Shown here in pieces: positions 43,188-51,292 of a DNA stretch of 64,000 bases; positions within the stretch are counted from its first letter, which is position 1, and every line of letters begins with the position of its first letter. Origin of the DNA: Maricaulis sp036231565 (lineage in GTDB: Bacteria > Pseudomonadota > Alphaproteobacteria > Caulobacterales > Maricaulaceae); contig JAZAHA010000037.1 in the NCBI GenBank assembly GCA_036231565.1, positions 1 through 64,000 on the forward strand, read 5' to 3'. Under the pieces are notes generated by a model that did not search any database, had not been told where the DNA came from, and saw nothing but the letters and a program-made list of their open reading frames with translations. The position numbers were made by a program, and so were the translations under genes.

Positions 43188-45047
43188 ATGACACATCCGG
43201 TCGTTCGAGTGGCGCTGGCCGGCGCCTCCATCCTGGTAATTGCCGCCTGCAATGATGCAGGCTCCCTGACGCCGGAGGCGAATGCCGCCGCGGTTGTCAG
43301 CCAGGATTCCGGTGCTTCCGAAACGGCACCGGCCGCCGACCCGGCGGCCAGCGAGGCCTTCGCGTCGCTGGTCGAGGACTATGAAGCCTTCCAGCGCGAA
43401 AACAGCCTGAGCCGCCGTGCCCGTGACGGCGATCTGGACGCGATGAGCCAATGGCCGGACGTGTCCGCCGAACACCTGGCCGAGGAAACCGCGCAGGAAA
43501 CGGCCTTCCTGGAGCGGCTGGAAGCGATCGATCGCGCCGGCCTTGGCCGCAATGACCGCGTCTCCTACGACGTGCTGGATTATTCGCTGCGTTTCAGCGT
43601 CGAGCTGGCCCCCTTCGGCACCGCCCGCACACCCTTCCTGAACGATAGCGGCTTCTTCACCGCGCCGACCTATGCCGCGTCCTCTACCCGGCCGCGCAAT
43701 GTTGAACAGGCCGGGGCGTGGATCGCCCGCCTTCACAACCTGCCGGCCTATTTCCAGGCTAATATCGACTGGATGAACCAGGGGCTGGAAGACGGTTTCA
43801 CCCAGCCGCGCCTGATCGCCGAACTCGCTGCCTCGCAGATCGAGGCGCTGACCGATGCCGACACGCTGACCGACATCCTGATGGCACCGATCGAGGCCCT
43901 GCCGGCCGGCATGCCCGAGGCAGAGCGCAACCGCCTGCGCACCGAAACCGAAGCCGCCATCGCGGAATCCGCCCTGCCGGCCTATGAAAACCTGCTCGCC
44001 TATTTCCGCGACACCTACATCCCGCAAACCCGCGAGAGCCTGGGCATTTCCGAAGTGCCGCAGGGCCGCGAATACTATCAGACCCTGGTGCGCTACCACA
44101 CGACGCTGGACACCTCGCCGGAGGAGGTCCATCAGCGCGGTCTCAACGAAGTCGCCCGCATCCGCGAGGAGATGGACGCCGTCATCGCCGAGACCGGTTT
44201 CGAGGGCACGTTCGCGGAATTCCTGCACTTCCTGCGCACCGACCCGCAATTCTACGCCGAGACGCCGGAAGAATTGCTGATGCACGCCGCCTGGATTGCC
44301 AAACGGGCCGACGACCAGATGCCGCGCTTCTTCGGCCACCTGCCGCGCCTGCCCTACGGCGTGCGGCCCGTGCCGGACACGATGGCGCCGACCTATACGA
44401 CCGGCCGGTACTGGGGCGGCGATCTCGAGAACGGCGTCGCCGGCGGCTATATGGTCAACACCTACGACCTCTCGCAGCGCCCGCTCTACACCCTGCCGGC
44501 GCTGACCGTGCACGAAGCCGTGCCGGGCCATCACCACCAGATCTCGATTGCCGCCGAGCTGGAGGACGTGCCGGACTTCCGCCGCAACACCTACATCACC
44601 GCCTTCGGCGAGGGCTGGGGCCTGTATACCGAGAACCTCGCCATCGATATGGGCCTCTACACCACGCCCTACGAGGATTTCGGCCGGCTGACCTACGAGA
44701 TGTGGCGTGCCTGCCGCCTCGTGGTCGATACCGGCATCCACTATATGGGCTGGACCCGCGAACAGGCCGAAGCCTGTTTCCTGGAAAATTCCGCCCTCGC
44801 CCCGCACAATATCCGCACCGAGGTGCAGCGCTATATCTCCTGGCCGGGCCAGGCTCTGGCCTACAAGTCCGGCGAGCTGCTGATGCGCGATCTGCGCCGA
44901 CAGGCCGAGGAACGCCTGGGCGCCGATTTCGACATCCGCGAATTCCACGACACGCTCCTGCGCGACGGCGCCATGCCGCTGTCCGCACTGGAAGAGAAGA
45001 TGCTGGCCTGGATCGAGGACCAAGCGGCCGCGCTGGACGAGGAATAA
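43188..45047 (+). CDS. DUF885 metallopeptidase-like lipoprotein
   Basis: A 619-residue lipoprotein (signal MTHPVVRVALAGASILVIAAC, lipobox VIAAC). The body matches the DUF885 family, thought to be zinc metallopeptidases: an N-terminal helical part (LSRRARDGDLDAMSQWPD), then TVHEAVPGHHHQISIAAEL, which holds an H-E and clustered histidines, and FGEGWGLYTENLAIDMG with a likely third ligand Glu, followed by the typical YISWPGQALAYKSGELL. The ATG at 43188 has AGGGGAGAG and gives the signal peptide. Substrate peptide unknown; it is probably in the periplasm. Confidence 0.88.
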   Translation: MTHPVVRVALAGASILVIAACNDAGSLTPEANAAAVVSQDSGASETAPAADPAASEAFASLVEDYEAFQRENSLSRRARDGDLDAMSQWPDVSAEHLAEETAQETAFLERLEAIDRAGLGRNDRVSYDVLDYSLRFSVELAPFGTARTPFLNDSGFFTAPTYAASSTRPRNVEQAGAWIARLHNLPAYFQANIDWMNQGLEDGFTQPRLIAELAASQIEALTDADTLTDILMAPIEALPAGMPEAERNRLRTETEAAIAESALPAYENLLAYFRDTYIPQTRESLGISEVPQGREYYQTLVRYHTTLDTSPEEVHQRGLNEVARIREEMDAVIAETGFEGTFAEFLHFLRTDPQFYAETPEELLMHAAWIAKRADDQMPRFFGHLPRLPYGVRPVPDTMAPTYTTGRYWGGDLENGVAGGYMVNTYDLSQRPLYTLPALTVHEAVPGHHHQISIAAELEDVPDFRRNTYITAFGEGWGLYTENLAIDMGLYTTPYEDFGRLTYEMWRACRLVVDTGIHYMGWTREQAEACFLENSALAPHNIRTEVQRYISWPGQALAYKSGELLMRDLRRQAEERLGADFDIREFHDTLLRDGAMPLSALEEKMLAWIEDQAAALDEE

Positions 45048-45064
45048 TTTCGCAAATGCGCGCA

Positions 45065-45234
45065 TTGTCATCCCGGCTCTGCAACCCGCGAAGGCGGGTT
45101 GCAGAGCCGGGACCCATACGCGCGAGATTTGCCCGGAAGCAAACGCGATGTCGAAGACAGCAGGGATCAACACCTCGATTATGGGTCCCGGACTTCCGCC
45201 CGGCTCGAGGCCGGGCATCCATCCGGGATGACAA
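45065..45234. repeat. 170-bp nonautonomous inverted-repeat element
   Basis: Terminal inverted repeats of 12 bp, TTGTCATCCCGG (45065-45076) and CCGGGATGACAA (45223-45234), bracket the element. An inner pair CCGGGACCCAT (45107-45117) and ATGGGTCCCGG (45181-45191) is perfect over 11 bp. A 19-bp perfect hairpin (45071-45089 with 45094-45112, loop GAAG) fills the left end. It contains no gene and begins 18 bases past the DUF885 stop. The structure is MITE-like; similar CCCGG-rich elements are common in alphaproteobacterial intergenic regions. Confidence 0.7.
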
Positions 45235-45252
45235 CTTGCTTGGGGATTTTCC

Positions 45253-45882
45253 GTGATGACCAATCTCGCCTTCGCCCTCACAGACTTTCTCGTCGTCATC
45301 GGCGTTACGGCCGGTCTGTGGCGCCTGTGGCCGCAGCGGCGGCATGGCGAGGTGCGGATGATCCGGATGGGGCTGGTGCTGATGGCGCTGGCTGCCCTTG
45401 TCGGCACGATCCGCTTTGCCTCGGGCGCGGTCGACGGTCCGCTGGCAACAGCGCACGGCATCGCCAGCAATTATGCGGCCGCCGCAGGTCTTCTCCTGAT
45501 CGCGACCGGTCTCGCCCTGACCGCCTTCCGCGTGCGCCTGCCTGCAGGCGTGACCCGCTATGTCCGGATGGGCATTCCCGTCTTCATCGCCTTCCTGCTG
45601 ATCTTCCCCGGCTCGGACACCCTCCTCGGCGCCCTGCCCGCCCTCGCCCTTCTGATCGGCCTGGCAGGCTCCGGGGCCTTGCTGACCCGGCGCGACTGGC
45701 CGGCGGGCCTGGTCTGGCTGGCCGCTTTCGGTCTTCTGGCCTTTGCCTCCCTGGTGATCGGCGGCAGCCGCGAGGCCACCACGCTGGGCCTGGCCAACTG
45801 GCACATCTATCACACCCTCCTGGGCGTCTGGGCCGTGCTGACCGGCGAGGGGGCCCGGCGGCTGTTCTCCGGCCACGCCTGA
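45253..45882 (+). CDS. multi-helix membrane protein, unknown
   Basis: A 209-residue protein with about seven hydrophobic segments and few charges, beginning GTG-ATG (either may be used). No recognised motif: MMTNLAFALTDFLVVIGVTAGLW, then AHGIASNYAAAAGLLLIA and WHIYHTLLGVWAVLTGEG. His residues in AHGIAS and IYHTLL lie in or near helices. The element at 45065-45234 ends 18 bases before its start. A TTGGGGATTTT precedes the start, with GGGG as a possible weak ribosome site. It precedes mtaB by 106 bases. Confidence 0.65.
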   Translation: MMTNLAFALTDFLVVIGVTAGLWRLWPQRRHGEVRMIRMGLVLMALAALVGTIRFASGAVDGPLATAHGIASNYAAAAGLLLIATGLALTAFRVRLPAGVTRYVRMGIPVFIAFLLIFPGSDTLLGALPALALLIGLAGSGALLTRRDWPAGLVWLAAFGLLAFASLVIGGSREATTLGLANWHIYHTLLGVWAVLTGEGARRLFSGHA

Positions 45883-45988
45883 GGCCGGAGCCGGTGTCCG
45901 CCGGGGCGATTCCGCATAGCCGGGCTTCGCGCATGATTGACGACACCGCTTGACGATCCGGCAGTGCGTGGCCACTTATCCGCCCTTC

Positions 45989-47323
45989 ATGAGCGCCCAT
46001 GACGACAACCCCGCCGCCTCCGGGGCCGATACGCCGCCGACGCGGGATCCGGTCACCGATGAAGGCCTCGACATTCTCACCTTCGGCTGCCGGCTGAATG
46101 CGTGGGAAAGCGAGGTCATGCGCAAGCATGCGCGCGAGCAGGGGCTGACCAACACGATCCTGGTGAATACCTGCGCCGTGACCAATGAGGCCGTGCGCCA
46201 GGCACGCCAGCACATCCGCCGGGCCCGGCGCGAAAATCCGGAGGCGAAGATCATCGTCACCGGCTGTGCGGCCCAGGTCGATCCGGACATGTTCGGCCGG
46301 ATGCCCGAAGTCGACCGCGTGGTCGGCAATGACGACAAGCTGAAAGCGGAAACCTTCGCGCCTGCCAGCCTGCTCGGCGGCACCGAGAAGGTGCGCGTCA
46401 ACGACATCATGAGCGTCACCGAGACGGCCGGTCACCTCGTGGAGGGCATGGAAGGCCGTGCCCGCGCCTATGTCCAGGTGCAGAATGGCTGCGATCATCG
46501 CTGCACTTTCTGCATCATTCCCTATGGCCGCGGCAATTCGCGCTCCGTACCGCTGGGCGAAGTGGTCGACCAGATCAGGACGCTGGTCGATGCGGGGCAT
46601 TCCGAAGTGGTGCTGACCGGGGTCGACCTCACCTCCTGGGGCGAGGACCTGCCCGGAACCCCGCCGCTCGGACGCCTGGTCCAGGCGATCCTGAAGCATG
46701 TGCCCGACCTGCCGCGCCTGCGCCTGTCTTCCATCGACGCGATCGAGATCGACGATGCGCTGTTCGAGGCCGTCACCGGCGAGCCGCGCGTGGCGCCCTA
46801 TCTGCACCTGTCGCTGCAGGCCGGCGACGACATGATCCTCAAGCGCATGAAGCGGCGCCATCTGCGCGGCGACGCGATTGCCCTGTGCGAACGGCTCAAG
46901 GCCGCCCGTCCGGAGATCGCCTTCGGCGCCGACATGATCGCCGGCTTCCCGACCGAGACCGAAGACATGTTCGAGAACTCGATCCGCCTGGTCGACGAGT
47001 GCCGGCTGGCCTATCTGCACGTCTTCCCGTTTTCCCCGCGACCCGGCACGCCGGCCGCGCGCATGCCGCAGCTGGAACGCGCCGTCATCAAGGACCGCGC
47101 CAACCGGCTGCGCGCCAAGGCCGACGAGGCGCTCCAGCGCCATCTCGACGGCATGATCGGACGCGTCAGCGCTGCCCTCGTGGAGAAGCCGGGCTTTGCC
47201 CGCGCCGGCAATTTCGCCGGCATCCGCATCCCCGAAGCGCAAGTGCCGCGGGCCGGTGCCCTTGTCGATATCGACGTGACCGGGCATGACGGGCGCGAAC
47301 TGCAGGGGGTCATCGCCGGATGA
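45989..47323 (+). CDS. mtaB: tRNA threonylcarbamoyladenosine methylthiotransferase
   Basis: A 444-residue radical SAM methylthiotransferase that adds a methylthio group to t6A37 in tRNA. The N-terminal UPF0004 domain has the cluster cysteines in ILTFGCRLNAWESEV, NTCAVTNEA and VTGCAAQ, and the radical SAM cysteines are in QNGCDHRCTFCIIPYGRG. TGVDLTSWGEDL is also typical. Length near 440 fits MtaB. The ATG at 45989 is chosen over a TTG at 45950; both give a short unrelated extension. Its stop overlaps the ftsY start by 4 bases (ATGA). Confidence 0.94.
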   Translation: MSAHDDNPAASGADTPPTRDPVTDEGLDILTFGCRLNAWESEVMRKHAREQGLTNTILVNTCAVTNEAVRQARQHIRRARRENPEAKIIVTGCAAQVDPDMFGRMPEVDRVVGNDDKLKAETFAPASLLGGTEKVRVNDIMSVTETAGHLVEGMEGRARAYVQVQNGCDHRCTFCIIPYGRGNSRSVPLGEVVDQIRTLVDAGHSEVVLTGVDLTSWGEDLPGTPPLGRLVQAILKHVPDLPRLRLSSIDAIEIDDALFEAVTGEPRVAPYLHLSLQAGDDMILKRMKRRHLRGDAIALCERLKAARPEIAFGADMIAGFPTETEDMFENSIRLVDECRLAYLHVFPFSPRPGTPAARMPQLERAVIKDRANRLRAKADEALQRHLDGMIGRVSAALVEKPGFARAGNFAGIRIPEAQVPRAGALVDIDVTGHDGRELQGVIAG

Positions 47324-48249
47324 GCGAGAAAAAACCGGGCTTCTTTTCCCGGCTGGCACAGGGGCTGAAACGCTCCTCGACCCAGCTCGGTGAAAGCGTC
47401 ACCGCCATCTTCACCAAGCGCAAGCTCGACGCCGCCGCGCTGGAGGAGCTGGAAGACGCCCTGATCGCGGCCGATCTCGGTGCCGTCGCTGCAGCCCGGG
47501 TCACCGAACGCCTCGCACGCGACCGGTTCGACAAGGAGGTGTCCGACGAAGAGGTCCGGACAGCGCTGGCTGATGTGGTCAGCGAGACACTTATGCCACT
47601 CCAATGTGAGCTCAATGTCACCGGTATGTCACCGCAAGTGGTGGTCTTTGTCGGCGTCAATGGATCCGGGAAAACCACCACGCTCGGCAAGATTGCCGTC
47701 AAGCTGAAGCGCGAGGGCCGCAACCCGCTCCTCGCCGCCGGCGACACCTTCCGCGCCGCCGCCATCGAGCAGGTCTCGGTCTGGGGCGAGCGCGCCGGCG
47801 CCCCGGTTATCAAGCGCGAGATCGGTGCCGACGCGGCCGGTCTCGCCTTCGACGCGCTGGAAACCGCCGAGCGCGACGGGCATGACGTCGTCCTGATCGA
47901 CACGGCCGGCCGGCTGCAGAACAAGGCCGAGCTGATGGACGAGCTGCGCAAGGTCATCCGCGTCATCAAGAAGAAGATGCCGGACGCCCCGCACCATGTC
48001 GTGCTGGTGCTTGACGGCACGGTCGGCTCGAACGCCGTCTCCCAGGCCGAAGCCTTCCTCGAAGCCGCCAATGTCACCGGCGTGGTCATGACCAAGCTGG
48101 ACGGCACCGCCAAGGGCGGCGCCCTCGTGCAGGTGGCCGAAAAGTTCAGACTGCCCATCCACTATATCGGTATCGGCGAGGGCGAAGAGGATCTCCAGCC
48201 CTTCTCCGCCCGCGACTTCTCCCGCGCCCTGGCGGGTCTGGAGGACTAG
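47320..48249 (+). CDS. ftsY: signal recognition particle receptor FtsY
   Basis: A 309-residue SRP receptor GTPase that docks ribosome-SRP complexes at the membrane. The N domain begins after a short basic stretch MSEKKPGFFSRLAQGLKRSS; the G domain has GVNGSGKTTTLGKIA (P-loop), GDTFRAAAIEQ, LIDTAGRLQNK and MTKLDGTAKGGAL. The acidic A domain of E. coli FtsY is absent, as is usual in alphaproteobacteria. Its start overlaps the mtaB stop and it is followed 3 bases later by the EamA gene. Confidence 0.97.
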   Translation: MSEKKPGFFSRLAQGLKRSSTQLGESVTAIFTKRKLDAAALEELEDALIAADLGAVAAARVTERLARDRFDKEVSDEEVRTALADVVSETLMPLQCELNVTGMSPQVVVFVGVNGSGKTTTLGKIAVKLKREGRNPLLAAGDTFRAAAIEQVSVWGERAGAPVIKREIGADAAGLAFDALETAERDGHDVVLIDTAGRLQNKAELMDELRKVIRVIKKKMPDAPHHVVLVLDGTVGSNAVSQAEAFLEAANVTGVVMTKLDGTAKGGALVQVAEKFRLPIHYIGIGEGEEDLQPFSARDFSRALAGLED

Positions 48250-48252
48250 CGG

Positions 48253-49101
48253 TTGGACGGGGTCACGCTCGCCGCGACGCTGGCCATGCTGGGCTCGGCC
48301 GCCGCGCATTCGGGCATGACCCTGCTGACCAAGCGGGCCGAGGACAAGCTGGTTTTCCGCGGCCTGACCCTCGCCTTTGTCGGCCTGGCCTTCCTGCCCT
48401 GGCTCATCACCCAGCCCCTGCCGCCCTGGGAGGTCTGGCGTTTCCTGCTGGCGGGTACAGCGGTGATCTGGGCCTACAATATGCTGATGATTGCCGCCTT
48501 CAGTCATGGCGACATGAATCTGGCCTATCCCGTCATGCGCGGCAGTGCACCGGCCCTCGCGGCCCTGGCAGCGTTTGTCTTCCTGCAGGAAACCATCTCG
48601 CCCGGCCAGCTGGCCGGCCTCGCCATCGCTTGCGCAGCCCTGATCGGCTTTGCCTGGCCTGAGCGCGACGGCAAGCCGAAGGTGAAGGTCCTGCTGCTGG
48701 CCCTCGCCGCCGCCACGATGACCGCCGCCTACACCGTGATCGACGCCTCCGGCGTGCGCGAGAGCGGCCGCATCCTCGTCTATCTCGGCTGGTTCTTCGT
48801 GCTGTCCATCGTCACCATCTTGCCGACGGCGATCCTGCGACGGGGCCGCGCCTTCTGGCCGGCGGCCAAGCGCGAAGCTCGTCCGGCGCTCTATTCAACC
48901 GTATTCAACGCCTCCACCTACGGGCTGGCGCTCTACGCCTATGCCTCGGCGCCCGTTGCGCCGATGGCCGCCCTGCGCGAACTGTCGATCGTGTTCGGGG
49001 CGGTTCTGGCCGCGCTGGTGCTGAAGGAACCCTTCGGCCTGCGGCGAACAATGCTTGCAATCTGCCTCGCCGCCGGGCTCGTATTGCTTCAGGTGATGTA
49101 A
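48253..49101 (+). CDS. EamA/DMT-family transporter
   Basis: A 282-residue protein with about ten transmembrane helices in two EamA repeats: an N-terminal half (GSAAAHSGMTLLTKRAE, NMLMIAAFSHGDMNLAYPVMRGSAPALAA) and a C-terminal half starting near KVKVLLLALAAATMTAAYTV with ASAPVAPMAALRELSIVFGA. Likely exporter of a small metabolite; substrate unknown. The start is TTG, with GGAGG 9 bases upstream inside the end of ftsY, and there is no ATG at the expected N-terminus. It belongs to the mtaB-ftsY-yciB operon. Confidence 0.82.
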   Translation: MDGVTLAATLAMLGSAAAHSGMTLLTKRAEDKLVFRGLTLAFVGLAFLPWLITQPLPPWEVWRFLLAGTAVIWAYNMLMIAAFSHGDMNLAYPVMRGSAPALAALAAFVFLQETISPGQLAGLAIACAALIGFAWPERDGKPKVKVLLLALAAATMTAAYTVIDASGVRESGRILVYLGWFFVLSIVTILPTAILRRGRAFWPAAKREARPALYSTVFNASTYGLALYAYASAPVAPMAALRELSIVFGAVLAALVLKEPFGLRRTMLAICLAAGLVLLQVM

Positions 49102-49124
49102 CCAGCCGAGCGGGAGACGCGATC

Positions 49125-49772
49125 TTGGCCCAGACCCAGAACACGAGCGAACAGGGCTCGCGCCTGCTTATCGACGCCGGCCCGATCGGCGTCTGGATCG
49201 TCGTCTACAATCTTGCTCGCTTCGTTGCAGGAGACAGCGCGATCTACTGGGGCACAGGCGCCTACATGGTCGCTGCGACTGCGGCCGTCATCCTGTCGAT
49301 CCGGGTTGAGAAACGCATCCCGCCCATGCTGATCTTCACAACGGCGCTGGTTCTCGGTTTCGGCGCGATGGGGATCTGGCTGCAGGACCCGATCTTCATC
49401 TACATCAAGCCGACCATCATCAATCTCTTCCTGTCCTACATGATCCTTGTCGGGCTCTTCTTCGGCCAGAATGTCTGGAAAATCTTCTTCCAGCACATTT
49501 TCGAGCTGCCCGAGCGGGCCTGGACGATTCTGGCAATCCGCTGGGCGGTGTGGTTCCAGTTCCTGGCGGGGCTGAACGAAGTGATGTGGCGGCACATCAC
49601 CGACAGTGTCGTGCCGGAAAGCGCGCGCTGGCTCGACGGGCTGGCCCTGTCGGAGGCCTTCTGGGCCAATGCCAAGCTGGGCGTCATTGTGCTGACGCTG
49701 GCTTTCGGTGCGGCGCAGCTGCCCCTGATCTTCAAGCACCAGCCGAAAAACGACGATCCTGCCGCCGCTTAA
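49125..49772 (+). CDS. yciB: inner membrane septation protein A (YciB/IspZ)
   Basis: A 215-residue, five-helix membrane protein of the YciB family. LLIDAGPIGVWIVVYNLARF is the conserved opening, then SIRVEKRIPPMLIFTTALVLGFGAMG, the signature KPTIINLFLSYMILVGLFFG and AGLNEVMWRHIT. Start is TTG (no ATG in the early frame), preceded by GCGGGAGACG. The C-terminus is longer than in E. coli. YciB is linked to cell envelope and septum synthesis. The gene follows the EamA gene by 23 bases, in line with the usual ftsY-yciB-ccm neighbourhood. Confidence 0.9.
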   Translation: MAQTQNTSEQGSRLLIDAGPIGVWIVVYNLARFVAGDSAIYWGTGAYMVAATAAVILSIRVEKRIPPMLIFTTALVLGFGAMGIWLQDPIFIYIKPTIINLFLSYMILVGLFFGQNVWKIFFQHIFELPERAWTILAIRWAVWFQFLAGLNEVMWRHITDSVVPESARWLDGLALSEAFWANAKLGVIVLTLAFGAAQLPLIFKHQPKNDDPAAA

Positions 49773-49855
49773 GCCGAAAATCCGTGCTCGGATCAACGTC
49801 ATTTTCGCGTTATAAATCCGCATTAGGATAAAATCGGGAACAGGCGGAGAGGGTC

Positions 49856-50470
49856 ATGTCGCAGGACAAGCGGGACACAAGAAATTTCGACCTGGCCGAG
49901 TCGCCCGGACACCTTCTCCACCGCGCACAGCAATTCGCGGCCGAACGCTTCATGAAGGCCATGGCCGGCGCCAAGCTGACCCAGCGTCAGTTCGCCGTGC
50001 TGCACGCCACCGGCGGCAATGAGGGGCTCACCCAGACCGAGCTGGTCAAGGTCACCGGTATCGATCGGTCGACCCTGGCCGAACTGGTCGCGCGCATGGT
50101 GCGCAACGGCCTCCTGGAGCGCGAGAAACTGCCCGACGACGCCCGCGCCAATGCCGTCCGCCTGACCGATGACGGCCGCGCCCTGCTGGAAGCCGCCACG
50201 CTGGGCGCCATGGAGGCCGACAAGGCGATCCTGTCGGCCCTGCCGAAGAACAAGCGGGCCAGCTTCCTGGAAACCCTGCGCCGCATCGCTCTGACTCTGG
50301 AGAAGGGCGAGGAAGAAGCCAAGAAGGCTCGCGAAAAGGCCAAGGAAAAGAAGAAGAAGGCCAAGAAGAAGGCGAAGGAAAAAGCCAAGGCCAAGGCGAA
50401 GAAGGCCGCCAAGAAGGCGAAAAAGGCGGAAAAAGCCGCCAAGGCCTCGCCGGAGCAGATGTCAGCCTAG
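49856..50470 (+). CDS. MarR regulator with lysine/alanine-rich C-terminal tail
   Basis: A 204-residue protein. Residues 1-150 are a MarR fold: LLHRAQQFAAERFMKAM, the recognition helix of GLTQTELVKVTGIDRSTLAEL, wing LEREKLPDDARANAVRLTDDG, and the C-terminal dimer helix. From about residue 150 the sequence becomes a K/A/E-rich tail (EEAKKAREKAKEKKKKAKKK and beyond, about 40 residues) like histone H1-type alphaproteobacterial tails. This is unusual for MarR, and could add non-specific DNA binding. The ATG follows GGCGGAGAGGG. The downstream gap holds two hairpin repeats and faces ccmG. Confidence 0.85.
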   Translation: MSQDKRDTRNFDLAESPGHLLHRAQQFAAERFMKAMAGAKLTQRQFAVLHATGGNEGLTQTELVKVTGIDRSTLAELVARMVRNGLLEREKLPDDARANAVRLTDDGRALLEAATLGAMEADKAILSALPKNKRASFLETLRRIALTLEKGEEEAKKAREKAKEKKKKAKKKAKEKAKAKAKKAAKKAKKAEKAAKASPEQMSA

Positions 50471-50521
50471 AGCCATTTCATCGCAATCCGGGTCGACGAA
50501 ACGGCTCGATTGTTTGACCGG

Positions 50522-50629
50522 TCGCATTTTCGAACCGCAAAACCGGTTCCCACTTTTGCTGAAAATGCCGGGTCCTGTGTGATCGCATTTTCGAACCGCA
50601 AAACCGGTTCCCACTTTTGCTGAAAATGC
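50522..50629. repeat. tandem pair of 47-bp REP-like hairpin repeats
   Basis: Two exact copies of a 47-base unit, 50522-50568 and 50583-50629, start 61 bases apart between the convergent marR and ccmG genes. Each unit is itself palindromic: outer arms GCATTTTC and GAAAATGC, inner arms GAACC and GGTTC. The second ends at ATGCTCTAG just before ccmG's stop. The same core recurs more loosely at 35287-35336. They could act as bidirectional transcription ends. Confidence 0.75.
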
Positions 50630-50630
50630 T

Positions 50631-51140
50631 CTAGCGGCGCGCGCCACGATCCAGTGCCGGATAGATGCGATTGCGCAGTACATCGGCGGTCAGCGGTCCC
50701 GGCCAGCGGGTCAGGATCTCGCCATCTGCCGAGATCACCAGCGTCTCCGGTGCCCCGGAAATCGCCAGCGCCTGCGCCGATGCGCCGTTCACATCCTGCA
50801 TGATGCCCGCATAGGGATTGCCCAGCTCGGCCAGGAAAGCATTGGCGTCGTCGGGGTGGTCGCGCCAGTTGATGCCGTAGATCGCATAGCCTTCGGCCCT
50901 GAGCGCCATCAGCACGGGGTGTTCGATCCGGCAAGGCGCACACCACGACCCCCAGACATTGAGCAGGTAGGCGCCGTCGATATCAGCGGGATCGAATGCC
51001 GCCTGTCCGGCGAGCGGTGCCAGGGTGAGTGCGGGCAGGGGCTCGCGCGGCGCGTGATGGTCCTGATACACCCGCCAGCCCAGCATGCCGGCCAAGGCCA
51101 GGACCGCAAGCAACGCGGCCAGGCGGATCGCCGGCATCAT
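50631..51140 (-). CDS. ccmG: cytochrome c biogenesis thioredoxin (CcmG/DsbE)
   Basis: A 169-residue membrane-anchored periplasmic thioredoxin that reduces apocytochrome c before haem attachment. It has an N-terminal helix (LAALLAVLALAGMLGWRVY), the active-site WCAPC with Cys67 and Cys70 in GSWCAPCRIEHPVL, and the later YGINWRDHPDDANAFL and SGAPETLVI of the DsbE type. Its start overlaps the ccmD stop by 4 bases. Directly downstream is the REP-like repeat pair. Confidence 0.93.
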   Translation of the reverse strand: MMPAIRLAALLAVLALAGMLGWRVYQDHHAPREPLPALTLAPLAGQAAFDPADIDGAYLLNVWGSWCAPCRIEHPVLMALRAEGYAIYGINWRDHPDDANAFLAELGNPYAGIMQDVNGASAQALAISGAPETLVISADGEILTRWPGPLTADVLRNRIYPALDRGARR

Positions 51141-51292
51141 GCCTCGTCATTCTCCAGGCGGCGCAGGCGTTCGGTCGCCGCGCGGCGTTCCAGAAGTGCC
51201 AGAACCACCAGAGCCGCCAGAGCCAGGGCGGACAGACCCCAGGCCGGCCAGACGAAGGCTGCATAGCCGCCCATCGCGAAGAATTCGCTCAT
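51137..51292 (-). CDS. ccmD: haem exporter protein CcmD
   Basis: A 51-residue protein with one transmembrane helix, MSEFFAMGGYAAFVWPAWGL onward, then LALAALVVLALLERRA and a basic tail RLRRLENDEA. This is the usual CcmD layout: short N-terminus, a G-Y-x-x-F-V-W helix start, one helix, charged C-terminus. It is 4-base overlapped with both ccmC upstream and ccmG downstream. CcmD stabilises the CcmE/CcmABC haem release complex. Confidence 0.9.
   Translation of the reverse strand: MSEFFAMGGYAAFVWPAWGLSALALAALVVLALLERRAATERLRRLENDEA

Noticed and set aside
43188..45047. Classification of the DUF885 protein as a plain M1 or M3 peptidase
   Set aside because: The H-E-A-V-P-G-H motif differs from the HExxH of those families and matches DUF885 instead.
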